A DNA stretch of 22,812 bases from Chloroflexi bacterium RBG_16_68_14 (GCA_001796995.1 MGOB01000059.1:13240-36051), one strand, 5' to 3'. Positions 6,689-13,439 are shown, numbered from the stretch's first letter. Notes: generated by a model from the letters alone, not told the origin. Made by a program: numbers and translations.

Positions 6689-9274
6689 CTACGAACCGCC
6701 GCCCGTCGCGGGCGCCGGCACCCGCTCCGGCGCCGGCTGCGCCTCGGACGGCCGCGGCCCGCCGCGCCGGACCGGCGGCCGCCAGCCCCGCATGGCGATG
6801 GAGTTCATCGTCACCGAGAGCGAGCTGATCGCCATCAGGAAGGCGGCCAGCTCCGGGCTCACCACCTGCGAGATGAACGGGTAGAGCACGCCGGCGGCGA
6901 TGGGGATAGAGAGCGTGTTGTAGCCGAAGGCCCAGGTCAGGTTCTGGCGCACCCGGCGCATGGTGAAGCGGGCGGTCTGGACCGCCGCCACTACGTCCAG
7001 CAGGTCGTCCTTCATCAGGATGACGTGGCCCGTCTCCTTCGCCACGTCGGTGCCGGCACCCATAGCAATCCCCACGTCAGCCTGGGCCAGGGCGGGGGCG
7101 TCGTTGATGCCGTCGCCCACCATGGCGACGCGGCGGCCCTCCTCCTGGAGGCGGCGCCCCTCCGCTGCCTTGTCCTGGGGCAGCACCTCGGCCAGGACGC
7201 GGTCGATCCCCACCTGGCGGGCGATAGCTTCCGCCGTGCGACGGTTGTCGCCCGTGATCATCGCCACCTCCAGCCCCATGCGGTGCAGCTCCTGCACCGC
7301 CCGCTGCGATGTCGGCTTGAGGGTGTCGGCGACGGCGACGATGCCGGCGGCGCGGCCGTCGGCGGCCAGGAACATGGCCGTCTTGCCCTCCTCCTCCAGC
7401 CGTTCCGCCTGCGTGGCGAGCCTGCCGATATCGATCCCCCGCTCGGCCATGAGCTTGCGGTTGCCCAGGAGCACCGCTCGCCCTTCCACCGTCGCCTCGA
7501 CGCCGAGGCCGGGGATGGCGCTGAACGCGTCGGCGTCGGCCACCGGCAGGCCGCGCCCCCGGGCGCCCCGCACGATGGCTTCGCCCAGCGGGTGCTCCGA
7601 GTTCTTCTCGACCACCGCCGCCAGGCGGAGCACCTCGTCGCTGTCGCCCGCGAGCGCCACCACGTCGGTCACCGAAGGCTCGCCCCGGGTGAGCGTGCCG
7701 GTCTTGTCGAACACCACCGTCTGGAGCTTGGAGGTGGCCTCGATGGCGTCGGCACCCTTGAAGAGGATGCCGCTCTCCGCGCCGATGCCGGAGCCGCCCA
7801 TGATGGCCGCCGGCGTGGCCAGCCCCACGGCGCAGGGGCAGGAGATGATCAGCACCGCCACGCTCATCAGCAGGGCGAAGCCGAAGACGCCCACCTCGGT
7901 GAGGCGGTAGGGGCTCATGATCAGCCGGCTCCCCGGGTCGAACCAGAGGTCGAAGCCCACGAAGAACCAGAAGAGGAAGACAGCCAGCGCCAGGGCGTGG
8001 ACGCCCAGGATGAAGTGGCCGGCTACCAGGTCGGCCAGCTTCTGGATGGGCGCCTTGGTCGCCTGAGCGTCCTCCACCAGCTTGATGATCTGGGCGAGCG
8101 CCGTCTCCTTCCCCACCTGGCGCGCCTCGAACCGGAAGGCGCCGGTCTTGTTCAGGGTGCCGCCGATGACGGTATCGCCCGCCTGCTTCTCCACGGGCAG
8201 GCTCTCGCCGGTGATCATCGACTCATCGACGGCGGAGTAGCCCTCCAGCACCACCCCGTCCACCGGGATCGACTCGCCCGGGCGCACCAGGCAGACATCG
8301 CCCACCTCCACCTCGTCCGCCGGCATCTCCTCCTCGCGGCCGTCGCGCAGGACGCGGGCCAGCTTGGGCTGGAGGCGCATCAGCTTGCGGATCGCCTCCG
8401 AGGTGCGGCCGCGGGTGAGCGCCTCCAGATAGCGGCCGAGCACGATGAACCAGGTCAGGAGGGCCGCCGACTCGTAGAAGGTCGCGTCGCGGCCGCCGAA
8501 GCCGGCGTCGGGCCAGAAGGTGTTGATGACAGCGATGGTGTAGGCGGCGCCGATGCCGGTGGCGTAGAGCAGGTTCATGTCGGTGAGGCCGCGCCGCAGT
8601 CCGTTGAAGCTGTGGACGAAGAACTGGCGCGCCGGCCCGAAGACAACCGGCGTGGTGAGGGCAAAGAGGAAGTACTTGTTGCCCAGGAACTCGGGCAGGA
8701 AGTCGTCCAGGATCCAGTAGCCCCGGAAGGTGCCGATCATGATGATGAGGCCCAGCGGCGTGGCCCAAGCCAGGTTGAGGAGCTGGCTGCGGATCTCGCG
8801 CTGGCGCGCCTGCCGCTCGCGGTCGAGCGCCCCCTGGCCTTCCGCCTTCTCCGAGACCTGGTAGCCCAGCTCTCGGACGGTGCGCTTGATCTGGGCGGCG
8901 GAGGCGATGGACCCGGCGAACTCGACGGAGGCGGTGTCGGTGGCCAGGTTGACCTGGACGCGCACCACCCCGGGGAGCTCGCCCACCGCCCGCTCGATGC
9001 GCTCCTGGCAGTGCGAGCCCATCATGCCCAGCACCAGCAGCTCCAGCCGCTCCCAGGGCACCTGGTAGCCGATATCTCGCACGGCCCGCTCCACGTCGGG
9101 CAACGAGAGCTGCCCCGGGTCGCAGACCAGGGCGGCGTTGGCGGCAGCGAGGTTCGCCTGCGCCTGCGCCACGCCGGGCACCTCGCCCAGTGCCTTCTCC
9201 ACTTTGCTGACGCACGCCGCGCAGTGCATGCCGCTGACCGGGATGGTGATGCGCTCTCTGGTCTCAGCTACCAT
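6689..9274 (-). CDS. copA: Cu(+)-exporting P1B-1 type ATPase
   Basis: An 861-residue heavy-metal pump. There are two N-terminal HMA domains: the first (about 8-72) has intact GMHCAAC (C18, C21); the second (about 77-142) has GMMGSHC, where the first metal Cys is replaced by Gly. The transmembrane metal site is CPC (479-481). The actuator has TGES (355-358), phosphorylation is at DKTGT (D523), the nucleotide-binding HP is at 561-562, and the hinge is GDGIND (720-725). YN (785-786) in TM7 and M-x2-SS with N824 in TM8 are the P1B-1 Cu(+) signature. It pumps Cu(I) out of the cytoplasm. It follows the ICMT-like gene by 3 bases and is controlled, by inference, by CsoR. A Pro/Arg-rich C-terminal tail of about 30 residues looks unstructured. 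Confidence 0.95.
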   Translation of the reverse strand: MVAETRERITIPVSGMHCAACVSKVEKALGEVPGVAQAQANLAAANAALVCDPGQLSLPDVERAVRDIGYQVPWERLELLVLGMMGSHCQERIERAVGELPGVVRVQVNLATDTASVEFAGSIASAAQIKRTVRELGYQVSEKAEGQGALDRERQARQREIRSQLLNLAWATPLGLIIMIGTFRGYWILDDFLPEFLGNKYFLFALTTPVVFGPARQFFVHSFNGLRRGLTDMNLLYATGIGAAYTIAVINTFWPDAGFGGRDATFYESAALLTWFIVLGRYLEALTRGRTSEAIRKLMRLQPKLARVLRDGREEEMPADEVEVGDVCLVRPGESIPVDGVVLEGYSAVDESMITGESLPVEKQAGDTVIGGTLNKTGAFRFEARQVGKETALAQIIKLVEDAQATKAPIQKLADLVAGHFILGVHALALAVFLFWFFVGFDLWFDPGSRLIMSPYRLTEVGVFGFALLMSVAVLIISCPCAVGLATPAAIMGGSGIGAESGILFKGADAIEATSKLQTVVFDKTGTLTRGEPSVTDVVALAGDSDEVLRLAAVVEKNSEHPLGEAIVRGARGRGLPVADADAFSAIPGLGVEATVEGRAVLLGNRKLMAERGIDIGRLATQAERLEEEGKTAMFLAADGRAAGIVAVADTLKPTSQRAVQELHRMGLEVAMITGDNRRTAEAIARQVGIDRVLAEVLPQDKAAEGRRLQEEGRRVAMVGDGINDAPALAQADVGIAMGAGTDVAKETGHVILMKDDLLDVVAAVQTARFTMRRVRQNLTWAFGYNTLSIPIAAGVLYPFISQVVSPELAAFLMAISSLSVTMNSIAMRGWRPPVRRGGPRPSEAQPAPERVPAPATGGGS

Positions 9275-9277
9275 GTC

Positions 9278-9904
9278 TCACCTCGCTGCGCGCTCCAATG
9301 GCTTCATGGGCGGGAGAAAGCGCCCAGTGCGCTGCATATAAGTCCGGTACTCATCTCCGAACTCTTGCATCATGAGCGCCTCTTCTTCGCCCACCCTCAT
9401 GGCATCCAGCATGACTGGGCCCAGCAAACCTAGCCCGATGAGCCAGTTGGCAGACACAAGGAAGGAGGCGACGGACCATCCAAAGGCCGCGGTGTACATC
9501 GGGTGGCGGGCCCAGCGATAGGGACCGCTCGTGACCAGTGTATGTCCTTCTTTGATCACCAGATCTCTGGACCAGTTCTTCCCCAGCGCATGGTGGGTCC
9601 AGAGGAAGAGGGGCAGCGCGACGGCTCCCAGGGCAGCGCCCACCCAGCGCGACCACGCCGGGATCGGCAGGGCGGCCCACCTCACGCGCTGGGGAGCGAT
9701 GACGTAGACGACTCCCGCGATCCAGCCGGGCGCCATCAGGCGAGAAACGAAGGCGAGCCGGAATCTCTCTTCGCGCGTTCTTGAGATCCCTTGAGCCGAC
9801 TGGCTACCTTTCCGGGCATAGTACAGTCGGACGACGGCAGTCAAGATCCCCAGCGTGCCGAAGATAACCCTGAAGCTCGCTTGGTTACTCACGTTCCGGT
9901 TCAT
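9278..9904 (-). CDS. Isoprenylcysteine carboxyl methyltransferase (ICMT)-family membrane protein (copy 1)
   Basis: The 208-residue membrane protein has about five hydrophobic segments. The family core is HTLVTSGPYRWARHPMYT (about 130-147), and the C-terminal motif is E-E-A-L...FGDEYRTYMQRTGRFLPP. These form the SAM- and lipid-facing site in ICMT, NnrU and PEMT-type integral methyltransferases. Bacterial members rarely act on prenylcysteine; the acceptor here is unknown. It is immediately followed by copA (TGA, GAC, ATG) and has a second copy at 11505-12152 in the same relation to csoR and an HMA remnant. A heptamer repeat lies in its leader. The family is firm and the substrate is not known. 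Confidence 0.85.
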   Translation of the reverse strand: MNRNVSNQASFRVIFGTLGILTAVVRLYYARKGSQSAQGISRTREERFRLAFVSRLMAPGWIAGVVYVIAPQRVRWAALPIPAWSRWVGAALGAVALPLFLWTHHALGKNWSRDLVIKEGHTLVTSGPYRWARHPMYTAAFGWSVASFLVSANWLIGLGLLGPVMLDAMRVGEEEALMMQEFGDEYRTYMQRTGRFLPPMKPLERAAR

Positions 9905-9938
9905 GGCCCCTTGTTCCTTGTTCCCTCTTCCTTGTTCC
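9905..9938 (-). repeat. Heptamer repeat in the leader of ICMT copy 1
   Basis: On the coding strand the 34-base leader is built from GGAACAA, GGAAGAG, GGAACAA, GGAACAA and GGGGCC, then ATG: a degenerate 7-base tandem repeat. Each unit contains a purine-rich Shine-Dalgarno-like core, so repeat number could alter ribosome loading. The corresponding leader of copy 2 lacks it. Confidence 0.6.
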
Positions 9939-10061
9939 TTAGCGGCTCGCCAGCTCGTAGAGCTCCAGCACCTCGCCCAGCGCCTTCTCCACCTTGCTGA
10001 CGCAGGCGGCGCAGTGCATGCCCCCGACGGGGATGGTGATGCGGTCGCTCTTCGTCACCAT
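9939..10061 (-). pseudogene. Chimeric mini-ORF: N-terminus of a CopA HMA domain fused to the CsoR C-terminus
   Basis: This open frame codes for 40 residues. Residues 1-31 reproduce the start of copA (RITIPV..GMHCAACVSKVEKALGEV) with intact C17 and C20. Residues 32-40 (LELYELASR) reproduce the end of CsoR (LELYELANR). The join lies at GGCGAG, a hexamer present in both parent genes at the matching point, so a deletion between a copA copy and a downstream csoR copy through microhomology explains it. The frame is intact, the start follows a methyltransferase stop by 7 nt, and the Cu(I)-binding loop is preserved. A tiny expressed copper-binding peptide is therefore possible, though it lacks the rest of the ferredoxin-like fold. 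Confidence 0.7.
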
Positions 10062-10068
10062 GTCTTTA

Positions 10069-10731
10069 CTAGCCCTTCCACGCCCGCATGAACGCCATCT
10101 GCTGCTGCTTCGTCTCGAGCACTTCAACGTTCGCGAAGCGGGCCTCCTGGAGCAGCTTCCGCATCGGGTCGACGCCGCTGCGATCCTTCGAGAGACCGAA
10201 CACGGCGAGCAGGTGTCCGAGCCCCGACTCCGCGTGCGCGGCGAAGTCGACGACGAGGAGGCGCCCGCCGGGCTTGAGCACGCGGCGGATCTCGGCGAGC
10301 CCAGCCCGCTTCAGGTCGCCGGGCAGGTGGTGGAACATCAGGGTGCTCGTGACGAGGTCGAAGTGGTCATCCGGGAACGGGAGGCGCTCGATGAGGGCGA
10401 CCTGGAAGTCGACCGTCGCGCCGGTCTTCGCTGCCTTCTCGCGGGCGAGCGCGATCATCTCCGGCGCGGCATCGATACCGTGTACCTCGCCGCCGGGGCC
10501 GACCCGCTCCTTCGCGGCGAGGGCGAGCGTCCCCGGCCCGCAGCCGACATCGAGCACCTTCTCGCCCGACGCGGGCTGGGCAAGATCGATCGTCGTCCTA
10601 CGAAGCGCCCCGGCCCTACCGAACGATAGGAAAGTGGTAGCGAAGTCGTAGAGGCGAGCCCAGCGGATGGTGCGGCCCTTCGTCTCCGGGGCCGGTTCGC
10701 GGGCCGTTCGTGTCGCCGTCTTGTGGTGCAT
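10069..10731 (-). CDS. Class I SAM methyltransferase (UbiE/Methyltransf_11-like)
   Basis: The 220-residue protein has AAGGAG 6 nt before its ATG. SAM motif I is VLDVGCGPGTLAL (59-71), the acidic loop is GIDAAPEM (85-92), and then come PFPDDHFDLV, HHLPGD and EIRRVLKPGGRLLVVDF. The C-terminal region (VDPMRKLLQEARFANVEVLETKQQQMAFMRAWKG) is typical of bacterial ubiquinone/menaquinone-type or small-molecule methyltransferases. It sits between another methyltransferase (27-nt gap) and the HMA::CsoR chimera. The fold is certain. The substrate is unknown, and a true MenG/UbiE role is unlikely given the copper operon setting and the several paralogues. Confidence 0.8.
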   Translation of the reverse strand: MHHKTATRTAREPAPETKGRTIRWARLYDFATTFLSFGRAGALRRTTIDLAQPASGEKVLDVGCGPGTLALAAKERVGPGGEVHGIDAAPEMIALAREKAAKTGATVDFQVALIERLPFPDDHFDLVTSTLMFHHLPGDLKRAGLAEIRRVLKPGGRLLVVDFAAHAESGLGHLLAVFGLSKDRSGVDPMRKLLQEARFANVEVLETKQQQMAFMRAWKG

Positions 10732-10758
10732 CGTCAGCTCCTTCTCTGGGCGGTATCG

Positions 10759-11397
10759 CTACTCTTGCTCCACCCGCCTCCTGCCGTACGCGATGTAGGC
10801 GGTACCGAAGGCCGCTTCCTGCACCTCCAGCGGCCCCAGGAGCTCTTCCAGGTGAGCCCAGGGAGTCGCGGTGATGGGGGTGGTAATGGCGCCCCAGGAA
10901 TAGGCGTTGGTCAGCGGGTTGAGCAGGAACCCGCGGGCGCCGCGCGCCAGCTTCACGCCGGTGGCCACGAGCCGCCCGCCGGGCCGCAGGGCGCTCACCG
11001 CGTTCGCGATGGCCCGCTTCGAATTCATAATGTCGTTGGTCCAGCAGCAGAGAACGGCATCGACCGACGCGGCCGGCAGCGGCGCCTCCTCGGCGCTGGA
11101 CTCGATCAGGGCGACGTTGGTCCAGCCGTGCCGGGTGACCTTTTCCCGCGCGCGTGCCAGCATATCAGGGCTGAGCTCCACGCCGATCACGCGTCCTTCG
11201 GGGCCCACGCCCTGCTCGAGGAGTTCAAAGCTCAGCCCGGTGCCACATCCCACGTCGAGAGCGACTTCGCCGGGGCGCAGGCGCAGGCGCTCAATCGCCT
11301 TCACGCGCAAGCGCTTGAAGAGGGGCAACGGCCTCACCAGGACATCGTAGAAACGGGCGTTGAAGCGGTACTTCCGTTTAATGCGCTCGGTATCCAT
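10759..11397 (-). CDS. Class I SAM methyltransferase (phospholipid/PmtA-like)
   Basis: The protein has 212 residues from ATG 11397. GAGGTG 7 nt upstream serves as ribosome site and is itself the last part of the truncated HMA remnant, so the gene appears to have been placed behind a copA fragment by rearrangement. Motif I is VALDVGCGTGLSF (45-57), the acidic loop GVELSPDML, and then AVLCCWTNDIMN, where two adjacent cysteines and NDI replace the usual hydrophobic strand 4; RPGGRLVATG follows. ATG 11412 is an alternative start adding five residues. It resembles PmtA-type or thiol/arsenite-like methyltransferases only loosely. The three-cysteine arrangement of ArsM was looked for and not found. 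The substrate is unknown. Confidence 0.8.
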   Translation of the reverse strand: MDTERIKRKYRFNARFYDVLVRPLPLFKRLRVKAIERLRLRPGEVALDVGCGTGLSFELLEQGVGPEGRVIGVELSPDMLARAREKVTRHGWTNVALIESSAEEAPLPAASVDAVLCCWTNDIMNSKRAIANAVSALRPGGRLVATGVKLARGARGFLLNPLTNAYSWGAITTPITATPWAHLEELLGPLEVQEAAFGTAYIAYGRRRVEQE

Positions 11398-11409
11398 GAG
11401 GGCGCACCT

Positions 11410-11498
11410 CATCCAGCGCCTTCTCCACCTTGCTCACACACGCCGCGCAGTGCATGCCGGAGACGGGGATGGTGACGCGTTCGCTTTTGCAGCTAGCA
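11410..11498 (-). pseudogene. Frameshifted N-terminal HMA remnant of a second copA
   Basis: The DNA repeats the copA start region, including the junction with the preceding ICMT gene (GCAGCGAGGT, then GAGACATG). One frame reads ERVTIPVSGMHCAACVSKVE and then KALDEV, but the ATG at 11498 is out of that frame through a one-base deletion after about 20 nt, giving a stop within 21 codons. Homology ends at GATGAGGTG, where the next methyltransferase begins. A second copper ATPase was lost here, leaving only its first 30 codons. Confidence 0.75.
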
Positions 11499-11504
11499 TG
11501 TCTC

Positions 11505-12152
11505 TTACCTCGCTGCGCGCACCAAGGGCTTCATGGGCGGGAGAAAGCGCCCTGTGCGCTCCATATAGGCTCGGTACTCCTCACCAAATTCGTCCAGCAT
11601 CAGCGCCTCTTCTTTGTCGACCCTGGCCGCTGATAGGATACTCGTCACGAGCCCAACCAGGCCGATGACCCAGTTTGCAGACAGAAGCGAGACGGCGAGC
11701 GAAAATCCAAAGATCGAGGTGTACATCGGGTGGCGGGCCCAGCGATAGGGACCGCTCGTGACCAGTGTATGTCCTTTTTTGATCACCAGATCTGCGGACC
11801 AGTTGCTCCCCAGCGCACGATGTGTCCAAAAGAACAAGGGGATAGTGACAATGCCCAGCGCAGCGCCAAGCCAGCGCGACCATGTCGGCGTTGGCAGGGT
11901 AGCCCACCGTATCCGATGGGGCGCGAAGACGTATACCAAGCCTGCCATTGCCCCCATGAGGTTGAACAATAAGATAAGAGCAATCCTGAGCCTATCGTGC
12001 CGGGTTCTTAAGATCTTTCCGCCCAAGCCGCTAGTCGCCCGCATATGGTATAACCGGACGAGCCACAACAGGGCATACAGGACGCTTAAGATGACCCTAA
12101 ACCCTACCTCGTTTCTCACGTTTCCTCGATTAGTAGCTCGAACGGGCTCCAT
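11505..12152 (-). CDS. Isoprenylcysteine carboxyl methyltransferase (ICMT)-family membrane protein (copy 2)
   Basis: A protein of 215 residues from ATG 12152. GTG 12194, overlapping the csoR stop as GTGA, would add 14 residues and cannot be excluded. Hydrophobic helices, the core HTLVTSGPYRWARHPMYTSIFG and the end FGEEYRAYMERTGRFLPP mark the ICMT/NnrU-like integral membrane methyltransferases. It is paralogous to 9278-9904, but the N-terminal half has diverged strongly while the DNA over the SAM-site motif is almost identical. It follows csoR directly and precedes an HMA remnant, the same order (csoR, ICMT, copA) that the degenerate second unit shows. The substrate is unknown. Confidence 0.85.
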   Translation of the reverse strand: MEPVRATNRGNVRNEVGFRVILSVLYALLWLVRLYHMRATSGLGGKILRTRHDRLRIALILLFNLMGAMAGLVYVFAPHRIRWATLPTPTWSRWLGAALGIVTIPLFFWTHRALGSNWSADLVIKKGHTLVTSGPYRWARHPMYTSIFGFSLAVSLLSANWVIGLVGLVTSILSAARVDKEEALMLDEFGEEYRAYMERTGRFLPPMKPLVRAAR

Positions 12153-12190
12153 GGCGCGCCTGCGTTCTCCGCTCCGGGCCCCATGAGTGA

Positions 12191-12457
12191 TCACCTGTTC
12201 GCCAGCTCGTAGAGCTCCAACAGCTCGCCGATCACCTGCTCGTCGCGGCCGTCGCGGACGCCCTCGACGACGCAGGTGTGGAGGTGGCCATCCAGCAGCA
12301 GCATCTCCATCTTCTCGATGGCGCGGCGCACGGCGTAGGTCTGCTTCAGGATGTCCACGCAGTACTTGTCCTCGTCGATCATGCGGCGGATGCCGGCCAG
12401 ATGGCCCTCGATGTAGCTGAGGCGCTTGAGCACCTCCTGGCGCGTGGTGGGTTGCAT
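12191..12457 (-). CDS. csoR: Copper-sensing transcriptional repressor
   Basis: An 88-residue all-helical DUF156 protein. The Cu(I) ligands fall exactly at the spacing of Mycobacterium tuberculosis CsoR (C36, H61, C65): C33, H58 and C62. The second-shell Tyr and Glu of that protein (Y35, E81) are also matched, by Y32 and E78. This separates it from the RcnR, CstR and FrmR branches. Apo-CsoR binds DNA and Cu(I) releases it. AAGGAGG lies 6 nt before the ATG. A palindromic operator overlaps its own promoter 13-35 bases upstream, so it should be autoregulated and control the minus-strand copper train. Confidence 0.95.
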   Translation of the reverse strand: MQPTTRQEVLKRLSYIEGHLAGIRRMIDEDKYCVDILKQTYAVRRAIEKMEMLLLDGHLHTCVVEGVRDGRDEQVIGELLELYELANR

Positions 12458-12469
12458 CGCTGCCTCCTT

Positions 12470-12492
12470 ACCCCTACCCAGGGGGTAGGGGT
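12470..12492. promoter_or_regulatory. CsoR operator
   Basis: A perfect 10-base inverted repeat, ACCCCTACCC - agg - GGGTAGGGGT. The C-tract/G-tract TACCC...GGGTA form is the known CsoR-type site. It lies between the csoR -10 box and the csoR ribosome site, where bound repressor would block initiation. It could also influence the divergent plus-strand genes at 12661. Confidence 0.85.
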
Positions 12493-12502
12493 CTGTGCTA
12501 CA

Positions 12503-12532
12503 ATCTTATCGGACGGCCGGAAGGCTCGTCAA
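12503..12532 (-). promoter_or_regulatory. csoR operon promoter
   Basis: On the minus strand TTGACG (12527-12532) and TAAGAT (12503-12508) are separated by 18 bases, a good housekeeping sigma-factor promoter. The predicted start falls at about 12496, right at the edge of the CsoR operator. On the plus strand TACAAT at 12499-12504 resembles a divergent -10, but no -35 accompanies it. Confidence 0.7.
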
Positions 12533-12660
12533 GGGCCGAAGGGCCCGTCCAGAGGCAACCGTGGAGCGGACGGCTCGCATAGTGAGCTTGATGCACCCTG
12601 GAGACTGCGGTTGGGCGCGCTGTTCAGCCGGAACGGTGTGACGAGGCCGAGGAGGTAGGC

Positions 12661-13266
12661 ATGTCGGATATGTCCGCCCTGGAACGCTGGCTGGTCACCA
12701 GCCCCTTCCGCGCCTGGCTGCAACGGGGCGAGGTGCGGGCCTTCCTCCGCTGGGCCTCCCTCCCCTCCGGCGCCTGCGTGCTGGACATGGGCTGCGGCCC
12801 GGGCGTCTCCACCGCCCTCATCCGCGAGCTGCTGCGCCCCCGCTGCCTCTCCGCCTTCGACATCGACCCGTCGATGGTGGAGCTGGCCCGTCGGCGGCTG
12901 GCCCGCCTTGGCCTGGACGACGGCGTGGACCTGCGGGTGGCCGACGCGACGAAGATGCCCTACGAGGACGGCCTCTTCGACGCCGTGTTCGAGTCGGGGG
13001 TCGTCCACCACGTGCCGGACTGGCGGGCGGCCCTCCGGGAGGTGGGTCGCGTCCTCAAGCCCGGTGGCCGCTTCTGCTTCGCCGAGCCGTCTCGCGGCCG
13101 GCTGCGCGGCCTCTTTCGCATTCTGCCCCACTCTGTCGAGTCGATGTTCGACGCTGACGAATGGCGCGCCGCCCTGGCCGATGCTGGCCTCCAAGCGGAG
13201 GAGACGCCGCGACGCCTGCCGCTGTGGGACATCTGCGGCGTGGCAACTAAGACCCACGAAGCGTAG
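12661..13266 (+). CDS. Class I SAM methyltransferase
   Basis: A 201-residue protein with GAGGAGG upstream. Motif I is VLDMGCGPGVSTAL (40-53), the acidic loop AFDIDPSMVELA, then KMPYEDGLFDAVFESGVVHHVPDW and EVGRVLKPGGRFCFAEP. These are the standard Methyltransf_11/25 signals. It is transcribed away from csoR and followed at 11 nt by a small YHS protein, with which it is likely cotranscribed. The 200-base gap to csoR holds the CsoR operator, so copper control in the plus direction is possible. It adds an eighth methyltransferase to the island. The acceptor is unknown. Confidence 0.85.
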   Translation: MSDMSALERWLVTSPFRAWLQRGEVRAFLRWASLPSGACVLDMGCGPGVSTALIRELLRPRCLSAFDIDPSMVELARRRLARLGLDDGVDLRVADATKMPYEDGLFDAVFESGVVHHVPDWRAALREVGRVLKPGGRFCFAEPSRGRLRGLFRILPHSVESMFDADEWRAALADAGLQAEETPRRLPLWDICGVATKTHEA

Positions 13267-13277
13267 GAGGTGGAACG

Positions 13278-13439
13278 ATGCCTGTCGAGATTCGGAAGGA
13301 CCCGGTGTGCGGGATGGACGTCGCGCCGGGGGAGGCAGCGGGGAAATCGCAGTTCGGCGAGTGGCTCTACCATTTCTGCTCGGCCCGCTGCAAGGAGGAC
13401 TTCGACCGCGACCCGGTGAAGTACCTGCTCAAGAAGTAG
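13278..13439 (+). CDS. Small YHS-domain metal-binding protein
   Basis: A 53-residue protein (ATG preceded by AGGAGGTGG) consisting of a single YHS domain: DPVCGMDV near the N-terminus, then YHFCSARCKEDFDRDPVKYL. The C-x-GM and FCS-x2-C cysteines match those of the domain fused to the ABC ATPase at 3515-4393. YHS domains bind Cu(I) and related soft metals and occur as chaperone-like units in copper and mercury loci. It overlaps no other gene and follows the methyltransferase closely. It probably acts as a cytoplasmic metal carrier or sequestering protein; that is inferred from family and location. Confidence 0.85.
   Translation: MPVEIRKDPVCGMDVAPGEAAGKSQFGEWLYHFCSARCKEDFDRDPVKYLLKK

Noticed and set aside
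6131..9433. A very long open frame (1100 codons) on the plus strand, antisense to copA
   Set aside because: It lies opposite a perfectly conserved P-type ATPase. Its product is His/Arg/Gly-rich low-complexity sequence without domains. Long antisense frames are expected with this GC-rich codon use.
10069..11397. Arsenite methyltransferase (ArsM) role for the island methyltransferases
   Set aside because: The conserved three-cysteine set of ArsM is not present, and no arsR, arsB or arsC gene is nearby; the regulator is a copper CsoR.
12509..12660. Promoter for the plus-strand methyltransferase-YHS pair
   Set aside because: TACAAT is seen near 12499, but no -35 at the correct distance and no other convincing pair were found.
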